Below are positions 1 to 8,165 of a DNA stretch of 16,019 nucleotides, one piece after another. This DNA is from DATJZH01 sp035499215 (lineage in GTDB: Bacteria > Actinomycetota > Actinomycetes > Streptosporangiales > Streptosporangiaceae), in NCBI GenBank assembly GCA_035499215.1, contig DATJZH010000428.1, positions 1-16,019 of the forward strand. The letters are read 5' to 3'. Numbering within the stretch: the first letter of the stretch is position 1; each line of letters begins with the position of its first letter. The notes beneath the pieces are model-generated. The model searched no databases. It was not told where the DNA came from and saw only the letters and a program-made list of their open reading frames with translations. Made by a program: the position numbers and the translations under genes.

Positions 1-101
1 CTGTCGGCGACGGGCGCGGCGCTGCCGGTTTCGGGCTCAAGCGAGTTGCCCTGCGCATCTCGCTCGGCCCGCCACGTCTGTGGCTCCACGCGGTGGTCCA
101 C
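1..101 (-). CDS. Partial hypothetical protein downstream of gyrA (position suggests DUF3566 membrane protein)
   Basis: The N-terminal 33 codons of a gene that runs off the left edge. The start is a GTG at 101-99, preceded by a perfect AAGGAGG ribosome binding site (complement of 107-113) with 5-nt spacing. The visible peptide begins MDHRVEPQTWRAERD and is hydrophilic, rich in Glu, Pro, Ala and Gly, as expected of a disordered leader. Third-position GC is high (about 84 percent by hand count). The same frame stays open upstream to an ATG at 248, which would add 49 residues, but that ATG has no clear binding site and the extension contains a TTA codon and weaker codon bias (about 72 percent GC at third positions). 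In many actinobacteria the gene after gyrA encodes a DUF3566 transmembrane protein with a long disordered N-terminus; that identity is inferred from position only, since no conserved domain is visible. Confidence 0.5.
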   Translation of the reverse strand, partial: MDHRVEPQTWRAERDAQGNSLEPETGSAAPVAD

Positions 102-244
102 CCCGTCCTCCTTCAGAACGTTGCCTGCGTTGAGGTTAGCCGCAGATGGCTGCTCCGGGTCACCGGAGGACCTGGCTGTCATCTGCGGTGGCTCCCGTAA
201 GACGCCGCGAGCCCCCGCTTCGTTGCTCTGGCTACCCGCCACAG

Positions 245-325
245 TCATGCGGGAATCGTCCCGGGGCTCGGCGACGCCGCACTGTCGGTCAGCACAACGT
301 CGCTACCCGGCACAATACCCGTCAC
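245..325 (-). other. Possible 26-codon leader ORF between gyrA and the next gene
   Basis: A GTG at 325-323 is preceded by AGGAGG (complement of 332-337, touching the gyrA stop codon) with 6-nt spacing. It opens a 26-codon frame, beginning MTGIVPGSDVV, that ends in TGA at 247-245. This TGA overlaps the ATG at 248-246 in the ATGA arrangement typical of translational coupling; that ATG is in frame with the partial gene at the left edge. It may be a coupling leader, the old start of the downstream protein broken by a frameshift, or chance. No homology can be claimed. Apart from this and the in-frame upstream extension, I see nothing else in 102-336. Confidence 0.25.
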
Positions 326-336
326 GGCGGGCCTCC

Positions 337-2991
337 TCAGGGCTGATCGTCGTCCGCCTCGAGCGGGTTCCCGCTCTGGGCCGCGGTGACGTCGTCACCG
401 CCGGGCGGCAATTCGCCGCGATCCGCGGCGGATGCCCCAGTCCTGGTAATGCCCTGAGCGACGTCGCCGGAACCGCCGGCCGGCTCACCCGCGCCGGAAT
501 CGTCATGCTCTCCGTTCCCCGGCTCCATCGACTCCGCGTTGCGCGCAATTGCGACAAGCGTCTGACCGCTCGCCAGGTTGACCAGCCGCACGCCCATCGT
601 CTGCCGGCCCGACTGCTTGACTTCAGCCACGGACGTCCTGATCACGCCGCCCGCCGAGGTGATCGCGAATACCTCGTCCTCGGGATGCACCATCAGCGCG
701 CCGACCAGTTCGCCGCGCGCCTCGACGATCCGGGCGGTGACGACGCCGCGGCCGCCCCGGCCCTGCACCGGGTACTGATCGGCGGGAGTCCTTTTCGCGT
801 ATCCGCCGTCGGTTGCTATCAGCACGTCAGCGCCGTCGCTGACCACGTACATGCCGAGCAGTTCGTCACCGCCGGAGAACCGCATCCCGATCACGCCCGA
901 GGTCGCGCGGCCCATCGGGCGCAGCGCGTCGTCGCTAGCGTGGAACCTGATCGCCTGCGCATGCCGGCTCACCAGCACCAGATCCTGGTCCTGGGACACC
1001 AGCCGGGCCGCGATGACCTCGTCGTCGTCGCGCAGGCTGATCGCGATGATGCCGCCCGCGCGGGCCGAGTCGAACTCACCAAGCCGCGACTTCTTGACCA
1101 GTCCCGAGGAAGTGGCGAGCACCAGATAGGGCGCGACCTGGTAGTCACTCAGCGCGAGCACCTCGGCGATCCGCTCGTCCGGCTGGAACGCCAGCAGGTT
1201 GGCCACATGCTGGCCGCGGGCGTCCCTGGCGGCGTCCGGCAGCTCGTACGCCTTGGCCCGGTACACCCGGCCCTTGTTGGTGAAGAACAGGATCCAGTTG
1301 TGCGTGGTGGTGACGAAGAAATGCTCGACGATGTCATCGGTGCGCAGCTGCGCACCGCGCACGCCCTTGCCGCCGCGCCGCTGCGCGCGGTACAGATCCG
1401 CCCTTGTGCGCTTGGCGTAGCCGCCGCGGGTGATCGTCACGACAACGTCTTCCTCGGCGATCAGGTCCTCGACAGACATGTCGCCGTCGTAGGCGATGAT
1501 CTGCGTGCGCCGGTCGTCGCCGTACCTCGTCACGATCTCGCCCAGCTCGGTCGCGACGATCTGCCGCTGCCGCTGCGGCGAGGCCAGTATCGCCTGGTAT
1601 TCGGCGATCTGCGCCATCAGCTCCTCGTACTCGTCCACAAGCTGCTGCCGTTCCAGGGCGGCGAGCTTGCGCAGCTGCATGTCGAGGATCGCGCGCGCCT
1701 GGATCTCGTCTATCTCCAGCATGTTCATCAGGCCCTGCTGGGCGGCGGAGGCTGACGCGCTTGCCCGGATCAGCGCGATGACCTCGTCGATCCGGTCGAT
1801 CGCCTTCAGCAGCGCGCTCAGGATGTGCGCCCGCTCCTGCGCCTTGCGCAGCAGGTAGCGGGTCCGCCGGACGATGACCTCGATCTGGTGAGTGACCCAG
1901 TACCTGATGAGCTGGTCCAGCCGCAGCGTCCGCGGGACCCCGTCGACCAGGGCCAGCAAGTTGGCACCGAACGTGTCCTGCAGCTGAGTGTGCTTGTAGA
2001 GGTTGTTCAGCACCACCTTGGCGACCGCGTCCCGCTTCAGGACGATCACCAGCCGCTGGCCGGTCCGGCCGCTGCTCTCGTCCCGGACGTCGGCGATGCC
2101 GGTGATCCGGCCCTCGCGCACCAGCTCGGCGATCTTGAGGGCGAGGTTATCCGGGTTGACCTGGAACGGCAGCTCGGTGACCACGAGGCAGGCACGGCCC
2201 CTGCGGTCCTCCTCCACCTCGACCACGGCGCGCATGGTGATCGAGCCGCGGCCGGTGCGGTAGGCGTCCTGGATGCCCCGGCGGCCGACAACGAGGCCGC
2301 TGGTCGGGAAGTCCGGGCCCTTGATCCGCTCGATCAGCGCCTCGAGCAGCTCGTCGTCGGTAGCGTCGAAGTGCTCGAGGTACCACGCCGCGCCCGCAGC
2401 GACCTCCCGCAGGTTGTGCGGCGGGATCTTGGTCGCCATGCCGACCGCGATCCCTTCCGAGCCGTTGACGAGCAGGTTCGGGAACCGGCTCGGCAGCACC
2501 ACGGGCTCGGCGGACCGGCCATCGTAGTTCGGCCGGAAATCGACAGTCTCCTTGTCGATGTCCCGCAGCATCTCCATGGCGAGCGGGGCCAGCCTGCACT
2601 CGGTATAGCGGTGCGCCGCGGCCGGGTCGTTGCCCGGCGAGCCGAAGTTGCCCTGTCCGTCGACCAGCGGCATCCGCATTGCCCACGGCTGTGCCAGCCG
2701 CACCAGCGCATCGTAGATGGCGCTGTCACCGTGCGGGTGGTACTGGCCCATCACCTCGCCGATGACCCTGGCGCATTTGAAGTAGCCGCGGTCGGGCCGG
2801 TACCCGCCGTCGTACATCGCGTACAGGATCCGGGTGTGGACGGGCTTCAGGCCGTCCCGCACATCCGGCAGCGCGCGGCCGACGATGACCGACATCGCGT
2901 AGTCGATGTAGCTGCGCTGCATCTCGACCTGGATGTCGACCGGCTCCGTGCGGTCACCGCCAGCCGGCGCACCCGTATCCAGCTCAGTCAA
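337..2991 (-). CDS. gyrA: DNA gyrase subunit A
   Basis: Encodes the DNA-breaking and rejoining subunit of DNA gyrase (A2B2), which introduces negative supercoils using ATP. The 884-residue length is in the actinobacterial range (about 840-880). Visible landmarks are the DNA-binding helix region ending YHPHGDSAIYD (residues 84-94), catalytic Tyr129 in HRYTECRL, the DNA-gate core to about 500, and the C-terminal pinwheel with the GyrA box QRRGGKG (537-543) that wraps DNA and marks a gyrase rather than topoisomerase IV. The tail (about 820-884) is acidic and disordered. The quinolone-determining region carries Ser90 and Asp94, the drug-sensitive residues at E. coli 83 and 87 equivalents. His128 replaces the usual Met before Arg-Tyr. 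The start is a TTG with GAAAGG 7 nt upstream; the next in-frame Met (residue 24) would cut into the conserved N-terminus. It lies 19 nt after gyrB, presumably in one operon. Confidence 0.97.
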   Translation of the reverse strand: MTELDTGAPAGGDRTEPVDIQVEMQRSYIDYAMSVIVGRALPDVRDGLKPVHTRILYAMYDGGYRPDRGYFKCARVIGEVMGQYHPHGDSAIYDALVRLAQPWAMRMPLVDGQGNFGSPGNDPAAAHRYTECRLAPLAMEMLRDIDKETVDFRPNYDGRSAEPVVLPSRFPNLLVNGSEGIAVGMATKIPPHNLREVAAGAAWYLEHFDATDDELLEALIERIKGPDFPTSGLVVGRRGIQDAYRTGRGSITMRAVVEVEEDRRGRACLVVTELPFQVNPDNLALKIAELVREGRITGIADVRDESSGRTGQRLVIVLKRDAVAKVVLNNLYKHTQLQDTFGANLLALVDGVPRTLRLDQLIRYWVTHQIEVIVRRTRYLLRKAQERAHILSALLKAIDRIDEVIALIRASASASAAQQGLMNMLEIDEIQARAILDMQLRKLAALERQQLVDEYEELMAQIAEYQAILASPQRQRQIVATELGEIVTRYGDDRRTQIIAYDGDMSVEDLIAEEDVVVTITRGGYAKRTRADLYRAQRRGGKGVRGAQLRTDDIVEHFFVTTTHNWILFFTNKGRVYRAKAYELPDAARDARGQHVANLLAFQPDERIAEVLALSDYQVAPYLVLATSSGLVKKSRLGEFDSARAGGIIAISLRDDDEVIAARLVSQDQDLVLVSRHAQAIRFHASDDALRPMGRATSGVIGMRFSGGDELLGMYVVSDGADVLIATDGGYAKRTPADQYPVQGRGGRGVVTARIVEARGELVGALMVHPEDEVFAITSAGGVIRTSVAEVKQSGRQTMGVRLVNLASGQTLVAIARNAESMEPGNGEHDDSGAGEPAGGSGDVAQGITRTGASAADRGELPPGGDDVTAAQSGNPLEADDDQP

Positions 2992-3010
2992 TTCCCGGCC
3001 TTTCGGAGTC

Positions 3011-4945
3011 TCAGATGTCGAGGAACCTGACGTCCTTGGCGTTGCGCTGGATGAACGCGCGCCGGGCCTCCACGTCCTCGCCCATCAGGACGCTGAACAG
3101 CTCGTCCGCCTGCGCGGCGTCGTCCAGCGTGATCTGTCGCAGCACCCGGTGAGCCGGGTCCATGGTGGTTTCCCACAGCTCGGTGGCGTTCATCTCGCCC
3201 AGGCCCTTGAACCGCTGCACGCCGTCTCGCGGCCGCGGGTCCTTGCGCCCCGCGGCGAGGCCGGCCTCGATCAGCGCGTCTCGCTCCCGGTCGGAGTAGG
3301 CGTAGCCGGGCGGCACGCCACGGCCTTCCCACTTGATCTTGTAGAGCGGCGGCTGGGCCAGGTACACGTGCCCGGCCTCGATCAGCGGCTTCATGAACCG
3401 GAACAGCAGGGTCAGCAGCAGCGTGGTGATGTGCTGGCCGTCGACGTCGGCGTCCGCCATCAAGATGATCTTGTTGTAGCGCAGCCTGGCGATGTCGAAA
3501 TCGTCGTGGATCCCGGTGCCCAGGGCCGTAATCATGGCCTGGACCTCGTTGTTCTTCAGCACCCGGTCGATCCTGGCCTTCTCGACGTTCAGGATCTTGC
3601 CGCGGATCGGCAGGATAGCCTGGAACATCGGGTCCCGGCCGCCCTTGGCCGAGCCGCCCGCCGAGTCGCCCTCGACCACATAGATCTCGCATTTCTCCGG
3701 GTCGCCGGACTGGCAGTCGGCGAGCTTGCCGGGCAGCGAGGTGGAGCCGAGCAGGTTCTTGCGGGTCAGGTCCCTGGCCTGGCGGGCCGCGATCCTCGCC
3801 CGGGCGGCCTGGGTGGCCTTGATCACGATCGCCTTGGCCTCGCCGGGGTTGCTCTCGAACCAGGCGCGCAGCTGGTCATTGCAGGCCTTCTGCACGAACG
3901 ACTTGGCCTCGGTGTTGCCGAGCTTGGTCTTGGTCTGGCCCTCGAACTGGGGCTCGGCAAGCTTCACGTGGATGATCGCGGTCAGGCCCTCGCGCACGTC
4001 ATCGCCGGTCAGGTTCTCGTCCTTCTCCCTGACCAGCTTCTGCTCCCTGGCGTACCTGTTGACGATGCTCGTCAGCGCCGAGCGGAAGCCCTCCTCGTGG
4101 GTGCCGCCCTCGGCGGTGTTGATCGTGTTGGCGAATGTGTGCACGGACTCGGCGAACGAGCCCGTCCACTGCATCGCGACCTCGGCGGCGATGCCCGGCG
4201 CCTCGTCGCCGAACTCGATCACCGAATCATGCACCGGCTCCTTGGAGGCGTTGAGATACCGGACGAAGTCGGCGATGCCGCCGGAGTAGCAGTAGCTGAC
4301 CACGCGCGGCTCGCCGTTGATGTGCTCGGGCCGCTCGTCGGTCAGGGTAATGGTCAGGCCGCGGTTCAGGAACGCCATCTCCTGCAGCCGGCGCGACAGG
4401 GTCTCGAACGACCAGTCAGTCGTCTCGAAGATGGCCGGATCCGGCCAGAACGTGAGAGTGGTGCCGGTCTCGTCGGAATGGCCGCCCCGCATCACCGGGC
4501 TGGCCGGCTGGCTCCGCAGGTAAGTCTGCCGCCAGACGTAGCCGTCCCGGCGTACTTCGACCGCGAGCCGGGCCGACAGCGCGTTCACTACCGAGACGCC
4601 GACGCCGTGCAGGCCGCCGGAGACCGCGTAGGACTTGCCGTCGAACTTGCCGCCGGCGTGCAGCGTCGTCAGCACGACCTCGACCGCCGGGCGATGCTCG
4701 ACCGGGTGCTCGTCGACCGGGATTCCCCGGCCGTTATCGGCGACCCGGACGCCGCCGTCGGCCAGTAGGGTAACCTCGATCCGGTCGCAGAAGCCTGCCA
4801 GCGCCTCGTCTACCGCGTTGTCGACCACCTCGTAGACCAGGTGATGCAGGCCGCGCTCGCCGGTCGAGCCGATGTACATGCCGGGGCGCTTGCGTACGGC
4901 CTCGAGGCCCTCGAGGACCGTGATCGAGCGTGCGTCATACGACAA
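3011..4945 (-). CDS. gyrB: DNA gyrase subunit B
   Basis: Encodes the ATPase subunit of DNA gyrase. The protein is 644 residues. The GHKL ATPase domain (about 1-220) shows the catalytic Glu39 and Asn43 in YEVVDNAVDEAL, DNGRGIP at 70-76 and the ATP-lid motif GGLHGVGVSVVNALS at 110-124. The transducer domain follows (about 220-400). The TOPRIM domain has EGDSAGG at 425-431 and the metal-binding DADVDGQHI at 498-506. The C-terminus carries the conserved QRFKGLGEMN at 577-586. The start is TTG at 4945-4943, with AGGAGGAG (complement of 4955-4962) and 9-nt spacing, giving MSYDARSITVLEGLEAVRKRPGMY. No ATG/GTG alternative fits the conserved N-terminus better. gyrA follows after 19 nt, and a candidate promoter lies at the end of dciA. 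Confidence 0.97.
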   Translation of the reverse strand: MSYDARSITVLEGLEAVRKRPGMYIGSTGERGLHHLVYEVVDNAVDEALAGFCDRIEVTLLADGGVRVADNGRGIPVDEHPVEHRPAVEVVLTTLHAGGKFDGKSYAVSGGLHGVGVSVVNALSARLAVEVRRDGYVWRQTYLRSQPASPVMRGGHSDETGTTLTFWPDPAIFETTDWSFETLSRRLQEMAFLNRGLTITLTDERPEHINGEPRVVSYCYSGGIADFVRYLNASKEPVHDSVIEFGDEAPGIAAEVAMQWTGSFAESVHTFANTINTAEGGTHEEGFRSALTSIVNRYAREQKLVREKDENLTGDDVREGLTAIIHVKLAEPQFEGQTKTKLGNTEAKSFVQKACNDQLRAWFESNPGEAKAIVIKATQAARARIAARQARDLTRKNLLGSTSLPGKLADCQSGDPEKCEIYVVEGDSAGGSAKGGRDPMFQAILPIRGKILNVEKARIDRVLKNNEVQAMITALGTGIHDDFDIARLRYNKIILMADADVDGQHITTLLLTLLFRFMKPLIEAGHVYLAQPPLYKIKWEGRGVPPGYAYSDRERDALIEAGLAAGRKDPRPRDGVQRFKGLGEMNATELWETTMDPAHRVLRQITLDDAAQADELFSVLMGEDVEARRAFIQRNAKDVRFLDI

Positions 4946-5031
4946 AACGGACAGCTCCTCCTGAAACAGGGCACATTCGCGGGCCGCTGAGATGCCGTGC
5001 CCCCCACTCTGCCTGCCCGGTGCGCAGATCC

Positions 5032-5060
5032 ATTTTACCTGCGAGTGCCGTTAGCCTCAG
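5032..5060 (-). promoter_or_regulatory. Candidate gyrBA promoter
   Basis: On the minus strand TAAAAT (complement of 5032-5037) matches the sigma-70 type -10 in five of six positions. At 17-bp spacing lies CTGAGG (complement of 5055-5060), a poor -35 overlapping the dciA stop codon. Transcription would start near 5025, giving a leader of about 80 nt before gyrB. It is the only AT-rich patch in the 111-bp dciA-gyrB gap. The weak -35 keeps this a candidate. Confidence 0.4.
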
Positions 5061-5593
5061 CCGTACGTGTCACGCGGGCCGCGGCCACCGCGAACCCGCC
5101 ATTCGCCAGGTCGCCGCCGCGGGGCCGCCGGCCCGAGCACCTTCACCCGCTGTACGACGCCGTCGCCGAGCTCGGTGTTGAGCCGGCGCACTAGCTGCCC
5201 GGCCAGCAAGCGGACCTGGGTTGCCCACGCGGTCGAGTCGGCGGTGACCGTCAGCTCGCCATCGGCCAGGCCCTCGGGGACCGTGTGCGCGGCGAGATCT
5301 GCCCCGACAATCTGCGCCCACCGACCGAAAACCGACCCTGTCGCCGCAGCCAGGGCCCAGCCGTTCGCGCCGATCAGGCCGTCGATCGCGGCGGCGAGCG
5401 GCTGCGGGTCCTCGTTACGCTGGCGCCGCGGCGGGCGTGCCCGCGAGGCCGGGGCTGCCGGGGGCAATCGTTGCGCCGATGTGCTGTTGCCCCATGCCGG
5501 GCGGTTGCCTCTGGCTAGCGCGTCGGCCTTGGCGCTGGCCAGGGCCTCGCGAGCCAGCTGCGCGCGGTCTGGCTGGCCCGGCTGGTCAGGCAC
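5057..5593 (-). CDS. dciA: DciA family (DUF721) replicative helicase-associated protein
   Basis: A 178-residue protein. The N-terminal half (1-80) is basic, Ala/Pro/Arg-rich and probably disordered. The C-terminal half is the DUF721/DciA domain, with the characteristic GRWAQIVGADLAAHTVP at 90-106 and an alpha-beta core continuing to about 155. DciA proteins work with the replicative helicase DnaB in bacteria lacking DnaC/DnaI-type loaders and are required for replication in mycobacteria (family knowledge). The position between recF and gyrB is the standard actinobacterial location. The GTG start at 5593 overlaps the end of recF by 8 bp; the binding site is weak (GTGATCG), which suggests translational coupling to recF. 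The stop at 5057 is 111 bp before gyrB. Confidence 0.88.
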   Translation of the reverse strand: MPDQPGQPDRAQLAREALASAKADALARGNRPAWGNSTSAQRLPPAAPASRARPPRRQRNEDPQPLAAAIDGLIGANGWALAAATGSVFGRWAQIVGADLAAHTVPEGLADGELTVTADSTAWATQVRLLAGQLVRRLNTELGDGVVQRVKVLGPAAPRRRPGEWRVRGGRGPRDTYG

Positions 5594-6701
5594 GTTCGAT
5601 CACGCCTGTGGACACGCCGAACCGGACGCCGACTAGCCGGGCCGGCACATCCTGCGGCACCGCAGCGGTGACCAGGACCTGCTCGGCCCCGGCCACCAGC
5701 TCGGCGAGCCGGTCCCGGCGGGTGGCGTCCAGCTCGGCGAAGACATCATCGAGCAGCAGGACCGGGTCGTCGCCGCTGGCGCGCAGCAGGTCGTAGGCCG
5801 CGAGCCGGAGTGCCAGGGCCAGTGACCATGACTCGCCCTGGCTGGCGTAACCGCGGGCGGGCAGGTCGCCGATCGCCAGCTCCAGCTCGTCACGGTGCGG
5901 GCCGACCAGGCAGACGCCGCGGTCCAGCTCGGCCCGGCGGGCGGCCTGCAGCGCGGCGCACATGGCAGCCGCAAGCTCCGCTGGACCTGCGGGCGGCTCG
6001 CTCTTCTCGCCAAAGGGCTGCCGGTACCTCAGGCCGGCCCGCTGGCCTTCGCCGGACACCGCGGCGTAGGCGCTGGCGACCAGGGGGCGGATCGCGGCGA
6101 CAAGGTCCAGCCTGCCCGCCGTGAGCTCGGTGCCGGCTCGCACGAGATGCTCGTCCCACACCTCCAGCGAGCCCGGCGGCAGGCCGCCTGCGGCCCTGGC
6201 GCTCTTGAGCAGTGCGGTCCGCTGCCGCAGCACCCGGTCGTAGTCGGCCCGCACCGCGGCGTACCGCGGCCGGGTCGCGGCCAGCAGGTCGTCGAGGTAA
6301 CGCCGCCGCTGGTCCGGGTCGCCCTTGACGACCGACAGGTCCTCGGGCGCGAAAAGGACGCAGCGCAGGATGCCTGAGGCTTCCCGCGGCCGCGGCACGG
6401 GCACCCGGTTGAGCCGCACCCGGTTCGCCTTGCCGTGGTTCACCTCGATTTCCACCAGGCTGTCGCGCTCCGCCGAGCTGATCGCCGCGCGCAGGATCGC
6501 CCGATCGGCGCCGCGCCTGATCAGCGGTCCGTCGACGGCTACCCGGTGGCTGGCGAACGTGGACAGGTAGCCGACCGCCTCGATCAGGTTCGTCTTGCCC
6601 TGGCCGTTCGCGCCGGTGAAAATGCTCACTCCGGGCTCCAGCGCCAGGTCGGCGCTGGAGTAGGAGCGGAAGTCCGTGAGCGCGAGACGGGTCACGTGCA
6701 C
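5586..6701 (-). CDS. recF: DNA replication and repair protein RecF
   Basis: Encodes the SMC-like ATPase that helps load RecA at single-strand gaps during recombinational repair. The length of 371 residues is normal. Visible are the Walker A motif GANGQGKT (30-37), FAPEDLSVVKGDPDQRRRYLD (117-137, a strongly conserved RecF segment), the signature region SQGESWSLALALRLA (287-301, usually SQGQQRTLALALKLA-like) and Walker B VLLLDDVFAELD (314-325). The start is GTG at 6701, giving MHVTRLALTDFRSY as in relatives; the GTG two codons downstream is an alternative. The Shine-Dalgarno sequence is weak. It lies 19 nt downstream of dnaN and overlaps dciA by 8 bp, so dnaN-recF-dciA is probably one operon. 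No gnd gene lies between dnaN and recF, unlike Streptomyces. Confidence 0.96.
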   Translation of the reverse strand: MHVTRLALTDFRSYSSADLALEPGVSIFTGANGQGKTNLIEAVGYLSTFASHRVAVDGPLIRRGADRAILRAAISSAERDSLVEIEVNHGKANRVRLNRVPVPRPREASGILRCVLFAPEDLSVVKGDPDQRRRYLDDLLAATRPRYAAVRADYDRVLRQRTALLKSARAAGGLPPGSLEVWDEHLVRAGTELTAGRLDLVAAIRPLVASAYAAVSGEGQRAGLRYRQPFGEKSEPPAGPAELAAAMCAALQAARRAELDRGVCLVGPHRDELELAIGDLPARGYASQGESWSLALALRLAAYDLLRASGDDPVLLLDDVFAELDATRRDRLAELVAGAEQVLVTAAVPQDVPARLVGVRFGVSTGVIERA

Positions 6702-6720
6702 GCCTGGAGACTAATGGGAG

Positions 6721-7854
6721 TTACCCGCCGAGCCGGATCGGCATGAGCAGATAGCGGTAATCGGCGTGCCCGTCGGGCCCTGGCTTGCCGGTGATCAGGG
6801 CCGGCTTGCCCGCCTCGGTGAACGACAGCCGGGCTGTGTCGGAGTCGATGGCTGTCAGCCCGTCGAGCAGGTACTGCGGGTTGAAGGCAGTCGCCAGGTC
6901 GTCGCCTTCGAAGCTGGCCTCAAGCACCTCCTCGGCCTGGGCCTCGTCACCCGTTCCGGCCTCAAGCAGCAGCTGCCCGGCGCTGAACGCCAGGCGCACC
7001 GCGGTGTTGCGCTCGGCAACCAGGGCCACCCGCTTGACCGCCTCAGCGAGCAGGCCGGCTGACAGCTCGGCGGTGGCCTCGGCGCCCGTCGGCAGCAGGG
7101 CCTGATACCGGGGGAACTCGCCGCCAAGCAGCCGGGTAGTCGTGCGCCGGCCCGCGCCTTCGAATCCGATCATGCCGTCACCGCCTTGACCGTCCTCGCC
7201 GGGCAGCGCCAGGGCAATGGAGACCTCAGCGCCGGAGGTCAGCGAGCGGGCGGTCTCGGCAAGCGCCCTGGCCGGGACGAGCACCGCGGCGGACAGGCCC
7301 GGTTTCGCCGGCGCCCAGCGCAGCTCGCGGATCGCAAGCCGGTAGCGGTCAGTGGAGATCAGGGTGAGCGTCTCGCCCTCGACCTCGATCCGGACTCCGG
7401 TGAGGGCTGGCAGCGTGTCGTCGCGGCCGGCCGCCACGGCGCACTGGCTGACTGCCGTGGCAAAGGCGTCGCTGCCCACCGAGCCTGCGGCGGGCGGCAT
7501 TTCGGGCAGGGCCGGGTACTCGTCCGCTGGCATGGTCAGCAGCGTGAAGGTGGCGCTGCCGCAGGTCAGAACCGCGCGACCGGCTTCGGCGCTGATCTGA
7601 ACCGGCCGGGCGGGCAGGCTGCGGCTGATCTCGGCAAGCAGTCTGCCGGAGACCAGCACGCTGCCCTCCTCCTCGGTACTGACCGGAACGGTGGCCTCCG
7701 CGGACACGTCGTAATCGAAGCTGGACAGCGTGAGCTCAGCGCCAGCGTGCAGCCGGATTCCGGCCAGCACGGGGATGGTGGGGCGGGCCGGGAGGGCGCG
7801 GGCTGTCCATGCCACGGCCTCGGCCAGGACATCGCGTTCGACACCGATCTTCAC
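6721..7854 (-). CDS. dnaN: DNA polymerase III beta subunit (sliding clamp)
   Basis: Encodes the ring-shaped processivity clamp that tethers DNA polymerase III to DNA. The product of 377 residues matches the family (about 365-380), with three clamp domains and the conserved C-terminal end YRYLLMPIRLGG that lines the partner-binding pocket. I chose the GTG at 7854-7852, giving MKIGVERDVLAEAVAW, because this is the conserved N-terminus and AGAAGG (complement of 7864-7869) lies 9 nt upstream. The frame stays open 25 codons further upstream, but that stretch is Pro/Arg/Gly-rich and has no family counterpart. recF follows after 19 nt. Confidence 0.96.
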   Translation of the reverse strand: MKIGVERDVLAEAVAWTARALPARPTIPVLAGIRLHAGAELTLSSFDYDVSAEATVPVSTEEEGSVLVSGRLLAEISRSLPARPVQISAEAGRAVLTCGSATFTLLTMPADEYPALPEMPPAAGSVGSDAFATAVSQCAVAAGRDDTLPALTGVRIEVEGETLTLISTDRYRLAIRELRWAPAKPGLSAAVLVPARALAETARSLTSGAEVSIALALPGEDGQGGDGMIGFEGAGRRTTTRLLGGEFPRYQALLPTGAEATAELSAGLLAEAVKRVALVAERNTAVRLAFSAGQLLLEAGTGDEAQAEEVLEASFEGDDLATAFNPQYLLDGLTAIDSDTARLSFTEAGKPALITGKPGPDGHADYRYLLMPIRLGG

Positions 7855-7948
7855 AGAAAGCTGCCTTCTATTCTCGGGGCGGCCGACCCGGCCGCGGAGC
7901 GGCGGGCCTACCGGGGCCGCCGGGGACACTGCCGGGCCTGCTTGGCAC

Positions 7949-7967
7949 TTGTATCTCAGTTATACAA
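7949..7967. repeat. AT-rich inverted repeat in the dnaN-dnaA gap
   Basis: TTGTAT (7949-7954) and ATACAA (7962-7967) form a perfect 6-bp inverted repeat with a 7-nt spacer in otherwise very GC-rich DNA. It contains TATAAC on the minus strand, which could serve as a -10 for dnaN, although no good -35 sits at the right distance. It may be an operator, part of a promoter or part of the unwinding region. Confidence 0.4.
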
Positions 7968-8043
7968 AGAGAGGTAGTCGTCATAGGGTCGGTGGATGCT
8001 GGGGACAACCGGCATTGCCGCAGTTCAGCTGCCGTGTATGCGT

Positions 8044-8058
8044 GCACAGGGGCTGTGC
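8044..8058. repeat. Small hairpin in the oriC region
   Basis: GCACAG (8044-8049) and CTGTGC (8053-8058) are perfect reverse complements around a GGG loop. The role is unknown; the CACAG half resembles the 3' half of a DnaA box. Confidence 0.3.
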
Positions 8059-8165
8059 CTGACGGTCCGGCTGCTGGGACGGACTGTGCATCGAGGCCCG
8101 TCGGCACGCGTTCGCTCGCTGGTTGCCCCCCGGTAGCGCAGAGTTTTCCGCCGACCGTCCCAAGC

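Noticed and set aside
46..1755. Long plus-strand open frame (569 codons) opposite gyrA
   Set aside because: It is antisense to well-supported gyrA coding sequence; high GC at third codon positions suppresses stops on the opposite strand. The peptide is His/Arg/Asp-rich with no family features.
2933..4768. Long plus-strand open frame (611 codons) opposite gyrB
   Set aside because: Antisense shadow of gyrB for the same reason; composition is biased and no recognisable domain is present.
6693..6698. CACGTG at the start of recF as a second parS
   Set aside because: Only the central hexamer-like core (TCACGTGC) matches; the flanking bases do not fit GTTTCACGTGAAAC.
7186..7977. Plus-strand open frame (263 codons) opposite dnaN
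   Set aside because: Antisense to dnaN, with Gly/Gln/Arg-rich low-complexity translation.
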